Shown here: positions 8,807-18,140 of the stretch, in pieces | How the letters are laid out: each line of letters opens with the position of its first letter | Numbering within the stretch: the stretch's first letter is position 1 | Translations under genes and position numbers: made by a program | Notes under the pieces: model-generated | What the model saw: the letters and a program-made list of their open reading frames with translations, nothing else | Told to the model about the DNA's origin: nothing | Databases searched by the model: none | Assembly (NCBI RefSeq): GCF_900108105.1 | Contig: NZ_FNUR01000005.1 | Span: forward strand, 124,001 to 188,000 | DNA from: Butyrivibrio sp. Su6 | GTDB taxonomy: Bacteria; Bacillota; Clostridia; Lachnospirales; Lachnospiraceae | Length of the DNA stretch: 64,000 nt | Direction of reading: 5' to 3'

Positions 8807-9544
8807 ATGCATATAGCAGTATGTGACGACAACATTGCAGACAGAAAGCAGACTGAAAGACTTCTGGGAAGGCAATCAGACAGGTTTTTCAAGGATCTTG
8901 GGGAAAGGATCTATATCGACTCCTATGGCAACATTGACGCTTTTATGCAGCACCCGCAGATGTATCACGGTCTGTTTGTTGACATGGTAAATAGTGATGT
9001 AGATGGCTGTCAGGTGGCAAAAATGCTGCTTGCTGACGGCGTTACTAACCCAATCGTACTCTGCTCTTCTACTATTGACTATAGAAAAAGAATTGCAGAT
9101 GAGGGAATAAATGAACCAAATATCTTTTTTCTGGACAAACCAATAAAAGTAGCTGATCTCACAGCTACAATGGATGAAATAAGAAGATGGATGGGGGATC
9201 CCATTCAGACTTTGGAGCTTAGAGGACAACACGGGACAATCTATGCCAAGGGTGACGATATAATATGCGTCATAAAAAAGGGTGCAGAGCTTTGCGTCCA
9301 CCTTGCAGACGGACGAATTCAGGTCATTATGGATGATATTTATAACTTCTATGACCAGTGCGCAATTTTCCCGCAGATCTGCCCTGTTGCCGATACCACA
9401 CTGATCAACATAAATCATATAGCCAAAACTGCTTTTATGAGGGTTACTATGGACAACCAGAGCACCTATCCTGTCACCCTGACCTATAGAAACTCCATTA
9501 AACAGGCCCGAGAAATATGTGATCGCATAGCAAAAGAAAAGTAA
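8807..9544 (+). CDS. LytTR-family response regulator
   Basis: A transcription factor of the AgrA/LytR type. The start used is ATG 8807 behind GGGGAGG; the frame extends nine codons further upstream without a good site. The receiver domain covers about residues 1-120: acidic pocket CDDN, probable phospho-Asp in LFVDMVNS (about Asp57), and conserved Lys in FLDKPIK. The C-terminal LytTR DNA-binding domain spans about residues 138-240. No histidine kinase or peptide pheromone gene is next to it, so its partner must be elsewhere. Gene family confident, regulon unknown. Confidence 0.85.
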   Translation: MHIAVCDDNIADRKQTERLLGRQSDRFFKDLGERIYIDSYGNIDAFMQHPQMYHGLFVDMVNSDVDGCQVAKMLLADGVTNPIVLCSSTIDYRKRIADEGINEPNIFFLDKPIKVADLTATMDEIRRWMGDPIQTLELRGQHGTIYAKGDDIICVIKKGAELCVHLADGRIQVIMDDIYNFYDQCAIFPQICPVADTTLININHIAKTAFMRVTMDNQSTYPVTLTYRNSIKQAREICDRIAKEK

Positions 9545-9592
9545 CCTATAATCCGTTTGTTTACTGGCAGTTATGCACGTGGTATCATCATG

Positions 9593-9613
9593 ATGTAGTA
9601 ATCGATACTACAT
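9593..9613. promoter_or_regulatory. Perfect 8-bp inverted repeat upstream of degV
   Basis: ATGTAGTA (9593-9600), five-base centre ATCGA, TACTACAT (9606-9613). It sits 32 bases before the degV start and ahead of a TATTATG sequence, so it could be an operator. It is not followed by a T run, which argues against a terminator. Confidence 0.4.
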
Positions 9614-9644
9614 TTTGTATTATGTATATTTTTGGGGAGGATCT

Positions 9645-10481
9645 ATGAGTTATAAAATTGTAGTAGACAGTTGTTGCGACCTGCCGGTTGAATATAGGAA
9701 AAACCCTAAGTTTGAGGTGGTTCCTCTTATTCTTGAGATAGACGGTAACGTTATTGTTGATGATGACACCTTTGACCAGGCAGATTACCTTGCCAAGGTT
9801 GCAGCATCTGAAAACTGTGCAAAGACAGCCTGCCCGTCACCTGAGCTTTATATGAACGCATATGATTGCGATGCAGATGATGTTTACGTTGTAACCCTTT
9901 CATCCAAGCTCAGCGGAAGCTACAACAGTGCGCTTTTAGGCAAAGATCTTTTTCACGAAGAAAAAGGTGACAAGAATATCCACATCATAGATTCCCTTTC
10001 TGCCTGCTGTGGAGAGGCAAATATAGCACTTAAAGCCATGGAGCTTGCTGAATCAGGTCTTTCATTTAACGAAGTTGTTATTGAAGTTGAAAAATACAGA
10101 GATGAGATGGCTACATACTTTGTTTTGGACTCGCTTGATACTCTTAGGAAAAATGGCCGCTTGACCGGAATGAAAGCTCTTGTTGCGACAACACTAAACA
10201 TCAAACCCGTATGTATCGGCGCAAAGGGCGAGATAATGCAAAGGAGCCAGGGAATCGGCATCAGAAAGGCTCTTGTTAAAATGACAGAAATAGTTGCTTC
10301 AGAGATTGAAAATCCTGAAGAGAAGCGACTTATGATCACACACGTAAACTGCTACGAAAGAGCCTGCGTAGTCCGCGACCTTATCCTTAAAAAAGTTCCG
10401 TTTAAAGAGACTCTTATCGTTGACGCAGCAGGCGTTGCCACAGCATATGCAGGAGACGGCGGAATCGTAGTAACATGCTAA
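9645..10481 (+). CDS. DegV family protein (fatty-acid-binding FakB type)
   Basis: A 278-residue DegV-fold protein. Members bind a fatty acid and present it to the kinase FakA for phospholipid synthesis. The start is the ATG at 9645 behind GGGGAGG. Visible signature parts are the N-terminal VDSCCDLP, the TACPSPELY loop (about residue 63), SSKLSGSYNSA (about 86-96) and the C-terminal nucleotide-like DAAGVATAYAGDGGIVV. The second residue pair CC replaces the common S in VDSSxDL. No fakA gene lies in the window. A second paralogue is at 36952-37815. Confidence 0.85.
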   Translation: MSYKIVVDSCCDLPVEYRKNPKFEVVPLILEIDGNVIVDDDTFDQADYLAKVAASENCAKTACPSPELYMNAYDCDADDVYVVTLSSKLSGSYNSALLGKDLFHEEKGDKNIHIIDSLSACCGEANIALKAMELAESGLSFNEVVIEVEKYRDEMATYFVLDSLDTLRKNGRLTGMKALVATTLNIKPVCIGAKGEIMQRSQGIGIRKALVKMTEIVASEIENPEEKRLMITHVNCYERACVVRDLILKKVPFKETLIVDAAGVATAYAGDGGIVVTC

Positions 10482-10524
10482 ATCCAGCTATATAAACTGC
10501 ATATACCAAAGGAAACAGTAATAA

Positions 10525-11022
10525 ATGATAGCTATAAAGATACAACGTCAAAAAGATTTTATGGGCAAACTTCTTACAAGCGAAGTATTTGATGCTTTTC
10601 TTGTTAATGAAGCCACTATAGAAACCTTCAACACTTTCCATATCGATGGGAAAATCCATAAGGATTTCTATAGAGGAGATGCCCAGTCCGATGATATTCC
10701 TGTAAATGAATTTTCCTCCTGGAAGGAGCTTCGTCCCATTTGTCTTGATCTCATAAAAGGGAAAAGAACTCCTCTTGGATTTAAATTCATCTTCTATCTT
10801 GATAATTCTTCCAAAAAAGAACTGATAGTCACAACCGGCAGTGATATTCTTCCCGAGCAGGTAAGTCTTGGGCTTAATATCAAATACTCAAGTGGAGAAA
10901 TGGTTCTTACTACCGGAACTGCCTTCAATATTTTTACTCTTGATAAAGAAATAGAAAAAGCCTGGGATACCTATATCCCAAGCTTTCTTGACAAAAACAA
11001 TATTGAATACGAGCTCTTATAA
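10525..11022 (+). CDS. DUF5721 family protein
   Basis: A 165-residue cytosolic protein of unknown function; from recall it matches the Lachnospiraceae family DUF5721 (KDFMGKLLTSEVFDAFLVNEA, TFNTFHIDG). It has no signal peptide, membrane segment or catalytic motif. It starts 43 bases after degV and may share its transcript. Its stop is only one base away from the stop of the convergent HPt gene, with no terminator between them. Confidence 0.7.
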   Translation: MIAIKIQRQKDFMGKLLTSEVFDAFLVNEATIETFNTFHIDGKIHKDFYRGDAQSDDIPVNEFSSWKELRPICLDLIKGKRTPLGFKFIFYLDNSSKKELIVTTGSDILPEQVSLGLNIKYSSGEMVLTTGTAFNIFTLDKEIEKAWDTYIPSFLDKNNIEYELL

Positions 11023-11023
11023 T

Positions 11024-11383
11024 TTACGTATTGTATTTTGTAAGGATTGTAATAAGTTCATCATATTTGGGCTTAATCTGGTTGTACTTCTCCTCGTAGC
11101 CTTCCATGGAACCTGCTCTTAAGATTTCAGTAAGCTCGCAAACAGGTGTAAGAAAACCCTTAAGCCCCAAATTGGCTCCCACACCCTTAAGTGTGTGAAC
11201 AGCCTTAAAAGCCTCAGATACATTCTCTTCTGCAAGATATTTAGTCAGATCGCTCATGCTCTGGTCATTAAGGAACTTAAACATAAACTTGGCAATAAGG
11301 TCCTCATTGCCCATGAATCGGTCAAGTATTTCGTCCCAATCTACTCCCCATTCAATTAATTCTGCCTTGAAACCTGCGTCCAT
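11024..11383 (-). CDS. Stand-alone HPt phosphotransfer protein
   Basis: A 119-residue four-helix histidine phosphotransfer domain. The phosphorylated His is in AVHTLKGVGANLGL (about residue 62), the HPt motif. It would pass phosphate between response-regulator receivers in a multistep relay; no hybrid kinase is nearby. The start is ATG 11383 behind AAGGAGA; an upstream in-frame GTG lies inside the ribosome site and is rejected. It follows prfA by about 136 bases and has its own promoter. Confidence 0.85.
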   Translation of the reverse strand: MDAGFKAELIEWGVDWDEILDRFMGNEDLIAKFMFKFLNDQSMSDLTKYLAEENVSEAFKAVHTLKGVGANLGLKGFLTPVCELTEILRAGSMEGYEEKYNQIKPKYDELITILTKYNT

Positions 11384-11445
11384 AGTTCTCCTTTTCACCG
11401 AAAAGAATTAACGTATTTAAATACACAAATCAACTATTTAGAATA

Positions 11446-11474
11446 ATTGTACACCATTTAACACTGCCCTTCAA
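11446..11474 (-). promoter_or_regulatory. Promoter of the HPt gene
   Basis: Minus strand TTGAAG (11474-11469), 17-base spacer, TACAAT (11451-11446), about 60 bases upstream of the HPt ATG. Confidence 0.5.
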
Positions 11475-11519
11475 TCGGGGACTTATCTATTTTATTATTA
11501 TTTTAGACTGAGTTTAAAA

Positions 11520-12584
11520 TTACTCTGCAGCAAGCTTCTCAGCCTGGTCTGCGGCAATCAGTGAATCGATGATTTCATCAAGGTCTCCGTCCATAATCTG
11601 ATCAATTTTGTACAAAGTCAAATTAATGCGATGGTCTGTAACTCGTCCCTGATGGAAATTGTATGTTCTGATCTTATCAGAACGGTCTCCGCTTCCAACC
11701 TGAGATTTTCTAAGTGCCGCTTCACTGTTGTGCTTTTTTTGCTCTTCAAGCTCATAAAGCTTGGCTCTTAAGACCTTAAGGGCCTTAGCCTTATTCTGCT
11801 GCTGGCTCTTCTCATCCTGACAGGAAATAACTATACCTGTTGGAAGGTGGGTAAGTCTTACAGCAGAGTCAGTTGTATTAACGCACTGACCACCGTTACC
11901 TGATGCTCTGAACACATCAAATTTGCAATCATTCATGTCAATCTCAACTTCAACATCCTCAACTTCCGGCATAATTGCTACCGTGATAGCTGAAGTATGT
12001 ATTCTTCCACCTGATTCTGTGGCAGGAATTCTCTGAACTCTGTGAACTCCACCCTCAAATTTAAGTCTTGAGTATGCCCCGGCACCCTTTATCATAAAGC
12101 TGACATCCTTGATACCGCCTATGCCTGTGTCCTCGACACTCATAGTCTCAACACGCCAGTTCTGCCTCTCAGCATACCTTGTATAGAGTCTGTACATATC
12201 TGCAGCAAAAAGAGCTGCCTCCTCTCCGCCTACACCTGCACGTATCTCAACAATAACGTTCTTTTCATCATTAGGGTCCTTAGGCAAAAGAAGTATCTTG
12301 AGCTGGTTCTCAAGCTCCGGTATCCTGTACTTGGCTTCTGAAAGCTCTTCACGAAGCATTTCCTTCATATCAGGATCCGACTCCTCATCTAAAAGCTGCA
12401 AACTATCATCAATTGTCTGTTTACACTTTTTGTACTCCTGATAGCACTCAACCAAAGCCTCAAGGCTCTTTTGCTCCTTCATCAGGTTTCTGAATTTATT
12501 CTGATCAGATACAACATAAGGATCATTAAGTTCCATTGTTATATCTTCATATCGCCTTAATATATCTTCTATCTTATCAAACAT
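11520..12584 (-). CDS. prfA: Peptide chain release factor 1
   Basis: Recognises UAA/UAG stop codons and triggers peptide release on the ribosome. The GGQ catalytic motif is at residues 231-233 ([17 protein letters not shown]) and the tripeptide anticodon PAT lies near residue 187 (RIPATES). The 354-residue length is normal. It follows prmC, whose product methylates the glutamine of GGQ, so enzyme and substrate are made together. Confidence 0.97.
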   Translation of the reverse strand: MFDKIEDILRRYEDITMELNDPYVVSDQNKFRNLMKEQKSLEALVECYQEYKKCKQTIDDSLQLLDEESDPDMKEMLREELSEAKYRIPELENQLKILLLPKDPNDEKNVIVEIRAGVGGEEAALFAADMYRLYTRYAERQNWRVETMSVEDTGIGGIKDVSFMIKGAGAYSRLKFEGGVHRVQRIPATESGGRIHTSAITVAIMPEVEDVEVEIDMNDCKFDVFRASGNGGQCVNTTDSAVRLTHLPTGIVISCQDEKSQQQNKAKALKVLRAKLYELEEQKKHNSEAALRKSQVGSGDRSDKIRTYNFHQGRVTDHRINLTLYKIDQIMDGDLDEIIDSLIAADQAEKLAAE

Positions 12585-12631
12585 AGCTTCCTCTATTCCT
12601 ATTTAGTCTCATGGTCAAAAGAACTGCTCAG

Positions 12632-13474
12632 CTAATAAAAGCATGCTCTTACCACTCTGTCATTACCTGAATAGTCCTTAATTACCTCTATGTCGTGATA
12701 TCTATTATCCTGCTCTAAAAGCTCTTTTACAGCCTGTCCCTGATCATATCCTATTTCCATGATAAGATATCCGTTAGAATAAAGATACTCCGGAACCTCA
12801 TTAACAATTCTCCTGTAAAAAGACAATCCGTCCTCATCTCCATCAAGGGCAAGCCTGGGCTCAAAATCCTTAACTTCAGGCGCAAGAGTCTCAATTACAC
12901 TGCTTGCTATATAGGGAGGATTGGACACTATAAGGTCATATTTACTTCCATCTTTTTTTGGAAAAAGATCTGCATGAACGAATTCTGCTCTTTCCTTAAG
13001 GCCTAAATTCTCACTATTTAAAGTAGCAACCTCTAAAGCCTTATCTGAAATATCTGTACAGACCGCTTTAGTATCATTTGTAAAGTTAAGAATACTTAAA
13101 GCTATACAGCCGGAGCCTGTGCACAGATCAAGAATCCTCATACCATCCTCGCAGAACCTCAAAGCTTCCTCCACAAGAGTTTCTGTATCCTGCTCAGGAA
13201 TAAGGACATTTTCATTGACCTTAAAATTCAGCCCCATAAAGTCCTGGTTACCAAGAATATAGGCTACCGGTTCACGATTTGCTCTTCTTGCTATAAGAGC
13301 CTTGTAACCTTTCTCCTCTTCCTCAGTAATTTCCTTATCAGGATGGGCGTACAAAGTGCTGTGATTAGTATTACATATATATTCCAAAAGGAGCCGTGCA
13401 TCCAGACCTGCGTCTGGAATTCCGACTCTGGAAAGTTCATTTATTCCGTTTTCATAAGCCTCTTTATAATTCAT
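12632..13474 (-). CDS. prmC: Release factor glutamine methyltransferase
   Basis: SAM-dependent N5-glutamine methyltransferase acting on the GGQ motif of release factors. The SAM loop LDLCTGSGCIALS lies at residues 115-127 and the catalytic NPPY at 185-188. The length, 280, is usual. Gene order DUF1385-prmC-prfA is a common arrangement in clostridia. Confidence 0.95.
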   Translation of the reverse strand: MNYKEAYENGINELSRVGIPDAGLDARLLLEYICNTNHSTLYAHPDKEITEEEEKGYKALIARRANREPVAYILGNQDFMGLNFKVNENVLIPEQDTETLVEEALRFCEDGMRILDLCTGSGCIALSILNFTNDTKAVCTDISDKALEVATLNSENLGLKERAEFVHADLFPKKDGSKYDLIVSNPPYIASSVIETLAPEVKDFEPRLALDGDEDGLSFYRRIVNEVPEYLYSNGYLIMEIGYDQGQAVKELLEQDNRYHDIEVIKDYSGNDRVVRACFY

Positions 13475-13496
13475 AAAGTATCACCAAATAAGAATA

Positions 13497-14504
13497 TCAG
13501 TTAGCGGACTCAAGCTCCTCAGTTTCCTCTTCATCATTGAGCCAGCTGTCATCTATCTCATAACCAAAAGAATCCTTAAGATAAGCCTTCCAATCAAATA
13601 CTGCCTCAACAGACTTTATCGCCACTTCGATCATGCTATCGTCAGGCTCCTTGGTTGTCAGTCTCTGAAGCCAAAGCCCCGGAGCAGAGATCATTCTTAC
13701 AAGGAAGAAATTATATCTTCCTGCCAGTCTTATAAGCTCATAGGATATTCCTGAAATAACAGGAATAAGAAGGATCCTTACCACGATTCGCCATAAATAT
13801 GAATCAACCCTGATAAAGAAAAACAGGATAATACTTACAAGCATTACAAATAGTATAAAGCTACTGCCGCATCTTCTGTGAAGTCTTGAGCTCTTTCTTA
13901 CATTTTTAACAGTAAGAGGTCTGCCCTTTTCAATGCAATTGATGCACTTATGCTCAGCGCCATGATACATGAATAAGCGCTTGATATCTTTCATCTGCGA
14001 GATCAAAAGAATATACAGGATAAAGATAAGGATCCTGAGTACACCCTCTATAATAGCGACGAGAGATGTATTTCTGATGTACTTACTGATAACTTCCGAA
14101 AGTGCATAGGGAAGGATCATGAAAAGACCTATGGCAAAAATGAAAGATATAGCCGTTGTAAGGATCATAAGAAATGTATCCTCATGACCTCCCGAAACCT
14201 GATCAATGCCCTCATCAAGCTTTGATGGTTTTTCTTTTTCCTCTTCATAAAATGTAGAAGAATAATTCAAAGATTTAAGGCCCAAAATAAGAGAGTCAAT
14301 AAAAACAAACACACCTCTGACAAATGGGATGTTTAAGAGCTTACTGCCATATGCAATGCCATGAAACTCATCCACCTCAACAGCTATATCACCATCGGGC
14401 TTTCTGACCGCAACAGCATACATATCTTTATTTCTCATCATTACACCTTCAAGAACAGCCTGTCCGCCTATACCTGAATAGTGTTTAACTTTTCTTTTCT
14501 TCAT
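13497..14504 (-). CDS. DUF1385 (YqhQ-like) membrane protein
   Basis: A multi-pass membrane protein of the DUF1385/YqhQ family, with the diagnostic GIGGQAVLEGVMMRN near residue 13 and YHGAEHKCINCIEKG near residue 185 (possible metal-binding His/Cys cluster). Four to five hydrophobic helices are visible. The function is unknown, although it is nearly always next to prmC and prfA in clostridia. I take ATG 14504 as start; the in-frame GTG two codons earlier overlaps the AGGTGA ribosome site. Confidence 0.88.
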   Translation of the reverse strand: MKKRKVKHYSGIGGQAVLEGVMMRNKDMYAVAVRKPDGDIAVEVDEFHGIAYGSKLLNIPFVRGVFVFIDSLILGLKSLNYSSTFYEEEKEKPSKLDEGIDQVSGGHEDTFLMILTTAISFIFAIGLFMILPYALSEVISKYIRNTSLVAIIEGVLRILIFILYILLISQMKDIKRLFMYHGAEHKCINCIEKGRPLTVKNVRKSSRLHRRCGSSFILFVMLVSIILFFFIRVDSYLWRIVVRILLIPVISGISYELIRLAGRYNFFLVRMISAPGLWLQRLTTKEPDDSMIEVAIKSVEAVFDWKAYLKDSFGYEIDDSWLNDEEETEELESAN

Positions 14505-14544
14505 ACTCACCTCGCGCTTAAGTGATAATGCTTATTACGGAAAA

Positions 14545-14575
14545 AAGAGGCTGAGGCCAAAAGCCTCAACCTCTT
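14545..14575 (-). terminator. Rho-independent terminator after rpmE
   Basis: A 13-bp stem (one G-U pair), 14545-14557 against 14563-14575, with a five-base loop. On the minus strand it is followed by a run of T. It would end the rpmE transcript before DUF1385. Confidence 0.85.
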
Positions 14576-14594
14576 AACTCTACACTTTTATGAA

Positions 14595-14801
14595 TTACTG
14601 ATTGTTCATGCCGTATTTCTTGTTGAACTTATCAATACGTCCACGAGCAGTTGTAGCCTTCTGCTGACCAGTATAGAATGGATGGCACTTTGAGCAGATT
14701 TCTACGTGAATCTCACTCTTTGTTGATCCAACTGTAAATGTGTTACCGCAGTTGCAAGTAACAGTTGCCTGATGGAATTCTGGCTGAATGTCCTGTCTCA
14801 T
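14595..14801 (-). CDS. rpmE: 50S ribosomal protein L31 (zinc-binding form)
   Basis: 68 residues with the zinc ligands Cys16, Cys18, Cys36 and Cys39 (CNCG...CSKCH), so this is the zinc-carrying L31 rather than the zinc-free paralogue made under starvation. GAGAGGTGA precedes the ATG. A strong terminator follows, so it is probably monocistronic. Confidence 0.96.
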   Translation of the reverse strand: MRQDIQPEFHQATVTCNCGNTFTVGSTKSEIHVEICSKCHPFYTGQQKATTARGRIDKFNKKYGMNNQ

Positions 14802-14890
14802 CTCTTCTCACCTCTCTATATACAAAAAATCTTCATAATTAACTATAGTTACCGCTGCTTGCACAGCTATATCAATATAACATAATAAAG

Positions 14891-15505
14891 TTACTTTCGC
14901 AAGTATTTTTTTAATTTCTTTCTAATGCGCTGCATTGCGTTGTCTGTAGACTTAAGATCCCTGCCAAGCACAGCAGAAATCTGCCTTATACTCATTCCGG
15001 TTATGTACAGATCAAGTATCTGTCGCTCAAGATTACTTAACTCTTTATCGATAGCATCTTCAAGGGCTTTGATATTTTCCTGCTCTATTATGAGCTGCTC
15101 CGGAATTGAACTTGAATCAGACTCCAGAATACTTTCTATAGCCGTCGCACTATTTTCATCATCTTCCCTGGTGGTATAGATGGAAATATAGGAATTAAGC
15201 GGTGCATGCTTTTTTCTGGCAGAGGATGCGATTGCAGAGTACATCTGTCTCGAAATGCAAAGATCGGCAAAGGTCATAAAACTGGCATCTCTTCCAATAT
15301 CATAGTCCCTGATTGCCTTAAAAAGGCCTATCATGCCCTCCTGGATAAGATCATCCCTGTCAGCGCCGAGAATATACATGGACCCGGCTTTTTTCCTGAC
15401 AAGATTCTTATATTTGTTCATGACATAGTCTATGGCATCAGATTCGTTGTCATCATGAATTTTCAGTACTAACTGCTCATCAGTGTAGTCTTTATAATTC
15501 TTCAT
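14891..15505 (-). CDS. sigH: RNA polymerase sigma-H type factor
   Basis: A 204-residue sigma-70 family factor. Region 2 carries DDLIQEGMIGLFKAIRDYD (about residues 50-68) and SFMTFADLCISRQMYSAI; region 4 carries a helix-turn-helix MSIRQISAVLGRDLKSTDNAMQRIRKKLKK near the C-terminus. The sequence and the place after rlmB match SigH/Spo0H, which in other Firmicutes controls transition-phase, competence and early sporulation genes. The small RNase gene yacP (rae1), often between rlmB and sigH, is absent. No sporulation genes are seen, so the role here may be stationary phase or competence. Confidence 0.9.
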   Translation of the reverse strand: MKNYKDYTDEQLVLKIHDDNESDAIDYVMNKYKNLVRKKAGSMYILGADRDDLIQEGMIGLFKAIRDYDIGRDASFMTFADLCISRQMYSAIASSARKKHAPLNSYISIYTTREDDENSATAIESILESDSSSIPEQLIIEQENIKALEDAIDKELSNLERQILDLYITGMSIRQISAVLGRDLKSTDNAMQRIRKKLKKYLRK

Positions 15506-16255
15506 TTATTTAAGTCTCTGTCTCACTATCTCAAAAGCAAGTACTCCGGTTGCAACTGAAGCATTAAGAGAATCAATATCGCCCTTCATAGGAATTGAAG
15601 CGATCATATCGCATTTTTCCCTGACAAGCCTTGATACGCCGCTGCCCTCATTACCTATCACAAGTCCGATTGGTCCCTTAAGATTAAGGTCATACATGGT
15701 CGTACCGCCCATATCTGCACAAACGAACCAAAGCCCCTTGTCCTTAAGTTCTTCGATGGTCTGGGCTATATTTGTAACCTTTGCAACAGGTGTGTAATTG
15801 ATAGCACCCGCCGAAGCCTTTGCAACAGTTGCTGTAAGTGATGCTGCTCTGTGCTTTGGTATTATAACTCCATGCGCTCCGGAAAGGTTAGCTGTTCTTA
15901 TAATAGCGCCAAGATTGTGTGGATCCTCAATATTGTCCAAAATGATGATAAAAGGATCTTCACCCTTCTTTTTTGCTGCATCTAAAATGTCATCGACTTC
16001 AGCATACTCATAGGCTGCCGCATAAGCGATCACACCCTGATGTTTGCCTGTTTCTGACAACTGATCCAGTCTTTCTTTTTTGACAAAAGAAATAACTGTA
16101 TCCTTGTGTTTTTTTGCTTCGCGCAAAATGCTCTGAACCGGACCATCCTTGCATCCGTCAAGTACAAACAGTCTGTCTATTACTTTACCGGATCTAAAAG
16201 CCTCAAGAACGGCATTTCGGCCCTCAACGATTCTGCTTTCTAAATTTTCTTCCAT
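15506..16255 (-). CDS. rlmB: 23S rRNA (guanosine-2'-O-)-methyltransferase RlmB
   Basis: SPOUT-class TrmH family methyltransferase. The N-terminal substrate-binding domain starts EGRNAVLEAFRSG. The knotted catalytic domain carries LDNIEDPHNLGAIIRTANLSGAHGVI (about residues 103-128), GNEGSGVS (about 196-203) and the C-terminal LNASVATGVLAFE. Modification of G2251 of 23S rRNA is known for the family. GAGG precedes the ATG. Its stop abuts the sigH start directly, with no intergenic base. Confidence 0.94.
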   Translation of the reverse strand: MEENLESRIVEGRNAVLEAFRSGKVIDRLFVLDGCKDGPVQSILREAKKHKDTVISFVKKERLDQLSETGKHQGVIAYAAAYEYAEVDDILDAAKKKGEDPFIIILDNIEDPHNLGAIIRTANLSGAHGVIIPKHRAASLTATVAKASAGAINYTPVAKVTNIAQTIEELKDKGLWFVCADMGGTTMYDLNLKGPIGLVIGNEGSGVSRLVREKCDMIASIPMKGDIDSLNASVATGVLAFEIVRQRLK

Positions 16256-16266
16256 ATTTTTCCTCT

Positions 16267-16707
16267 TTATTTCAAGATATCAAGATCAGCTTTTTCAATC
16301 GCCAATCTAACTATTTCGCAGGCTCTGTCCATATCTCCTTTGAGATAAAGAAATCCCATTACTGCTTCAAAGCCCGTGGCATCAAGGTACTCTATAGTTG
16401 ACGCATTTTTAGCCTTGGTATGTGGTTTTGAGTTGCGTCCTCTTCTATAGATCTCTTTTTCCTCTTCTGTAAGGTCATCCATTATAGTCCTTATGATAAG
16501 TGACTGAGTTCCGGCCTTAACAATGGAGCTTGCTCTGGAATGAAGCTTATTTACAGCTGTATTGCCTTGATTGACAAGTATAGAGCGCACTATTACATCA
16601 AAAATAGCATCCCCTATATAGGCCAGTGTCAAAGGAGAAAAAGTTCTTATATCCTGCCCTTTTATTCCAAATTGTTCATTAAAATAATCATTTAACGAAG
16701 CTGCCAT
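16267..16707 (-). CDS. mrnC: Mini-ribonuclease III
   Basis: 146 residues comprising only an RNase III catalytic domain without the double-stranded RNA-binding domain. The motif LAYIGDAIFDVIVR (about residues 28-41) has the metal-binding Asp, and the partner acidic segment is EYLDATGFEAVMGFLYL. It processes 23S rRNA ends in Bacillus. It overlaps the end of cysS by 16 bases, a common cysS-mrnC-rlmB arrangement. Confidence 0.93.
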   Translation of the reverse strand: MAASLNDYFNEQFGIKGQDIRTFSPLTLAYIGDAIFDVIVRSILVNQGNTAVNKLHSRASSIVKAGTQSLIIRTIMDDLTEEEKEIYRRGRNSKPHTKAKNASTIEYLDATGFEAVMGFLYLKGDMDRACEIVRLAIEKADLDILK

Positions 16708-18119
16708 TTAACACCTTCCCTGGTATCCTTGATCTCAACACCCTTTTCAAGCAGTTCATTTCTGATAGCATCTGCAAGTTCAAAATTCTTTTCTTTTTTG
16801 GCCTGGCTGCGGCGCTCGATTGCATCAAGAACATATGCCTCAAGCTCAGGATCAACGCTTGCAGCTGATTCCTTCATGTTTTTAGCATGACCAATAAGAT
16901 CAAGAGAAAGAACTTTATCAAAGTTCTTCACGATTGCAAGCTTTGTAGCATCATTAGTGTCAGCTTTCAATGCATCATAAAGAACTGTTATAGCCATTGA
17001 AGTATTAAGGTCTCCACAGATAGCATCTGCAAAGTTGTCCTCAAACTTCTTAAGTACGCTTTCGTCAACTGCTCCCTCTTCCTTAAGCTCAGCAACTCTC
17101 TTAACCAGCTTGTCAAAAGCAACAGCTGTGCTGTCAAGTACCTCAAAAGAGAACTCTAAAGGCTTACGGTAATGTGACTGGAGGCAGAAGAATCTGTAAA
17201 CCAGAGGATCATATCCTTTTTCTTTTAATACAGAAACAGTAAGAACTGCGCCTTTTGACTTACTCATCTTACCTGCTCTGTCATTTAAGTGATTGCTATG
17301 GAACCAGTATTTGCACCACTCATGGCCAAGATAGCTCTCTGACTGGGCAATTTCGTTTGTATGGTGTGGGAAGATATTATCCACGCCGCCGCAGTGAATA
17401 TCAATATATTCTCCAAGGTGTTTCATTGAAATGCATGAGCACTCGATATGCCATCCCGGGTATCCAACTCCCCATGGGCTCTCCCATTTAAGAGCCTGGT
17501 CTTCAAACTTTGATTTTGTAAACCAGAGCACAAAGTCTGTCTTGTTCTTCTTGTTGACATCCTCTTCTACATCATCACGAACACCGACCTGAAGCTGCTC
17601 TTTCTCAATATCTGAAGAAAATACATAATAATCATCTAACTTGCTGGTATCAAAATATACGTTTCCACCTGCTACATATGCAAAGCCCTTTTCAAGTAGA
17701 ACTTCAACCATATGAATAAACTCAGGAATGCAGTTTGTTGCAGGTTCCACAACATCCGGACGCTTATTTCCAACAGCGTCAAAATCTTTAAAGAAAGCAT
17801 CTGTATAATATTTTGCAATTTCCATTACTGTCTTGTGCTCTCTTTTTGCTCCTGCAAGCATCTTGTCTTCACCTGTATCAGCATCTGAAGAAAGGTGTCC
17901 TACATCTGTGATATTCATGACTCTTTTTACATCATATCCCGCATATTCGAGGGCCTTTATGAGCACGTCCTGCATGATATATGTTCTGATATTACCGATA
18001 TGAGCGTAATGATATACAGTAGGTCCGCAGGTATACATTGATACCTTGCCTTCCTCTCTTGGTATAAAATCTTCAACTTTTCTTGATAAAGTATTATAAA
18101 AAGTAAATGAATGTGCCAT
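16692..18119 (-). CDS. cysS: Cysteinyl-tRNA synthetase
   Basis: Class I aminoacyl-tRNA synthetase, 475 residues. HIGN is at residues 40-43, KMSKS occurs as GKMSKSKG near residue 270, and the zinc site uses Cys31 and the CSCISMKHLG segment. GGAGAG precedes the ATG. It heads the cysS-mrnC-rlmB-sigH operon. I see no T-box leader in the short gap to ispF. Confidence 0.97.
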   Translation of the reverse strand: MAHSFTFYNTLSRKVEDFIPREEGKVSMYTCGPTVYHYAHIGNIRTYIMQDVLIKALEYAGYDVKRVMNITDVGHLSSDADTGEDKMLAGAKREHKTVMEIAKYYTDAFFKDFDAVGNKRPDVVEPATNCIPEFIHMVEVLLEKGFAYVAGGNVYFDTSKLDDYYVFSSDIEKEQLQVGVRDDVEEDVNKKNKTDFVLWFTKSKFEDQALKWESPWGVGYPGWHIECSCISMKHLGEYIDIHCGGVDNIFPHHTNEIAQSESYLGHEWCKYWFHSNHLNDRAGKMSKSKGAVLTVSVLKEKGYDPLVYRFFCLQSHYRKPLEFSFEVLDSTAVAFDKLVKRVAELKEEGAVDESVLKKFEDNFADAICGDLNTSMAITVLYDALKADTNDATKLAIVKNFDKVLSLDLIGHAKNMKESAASVDPELEAYVLDAIERRSQAKKEKNFELADAIRNELLEKGVEIKDTREGVKWQLR

Positions 18120-18140
18120 CTTTTCTCTCCAATTATTCTC

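Noticed and set aside
18120-18140. T-box or other amino-acid-responsive leader before cysS (and before argS)
   Set aside because: The gaps are too short and have no T-box sequence or specifier structure.
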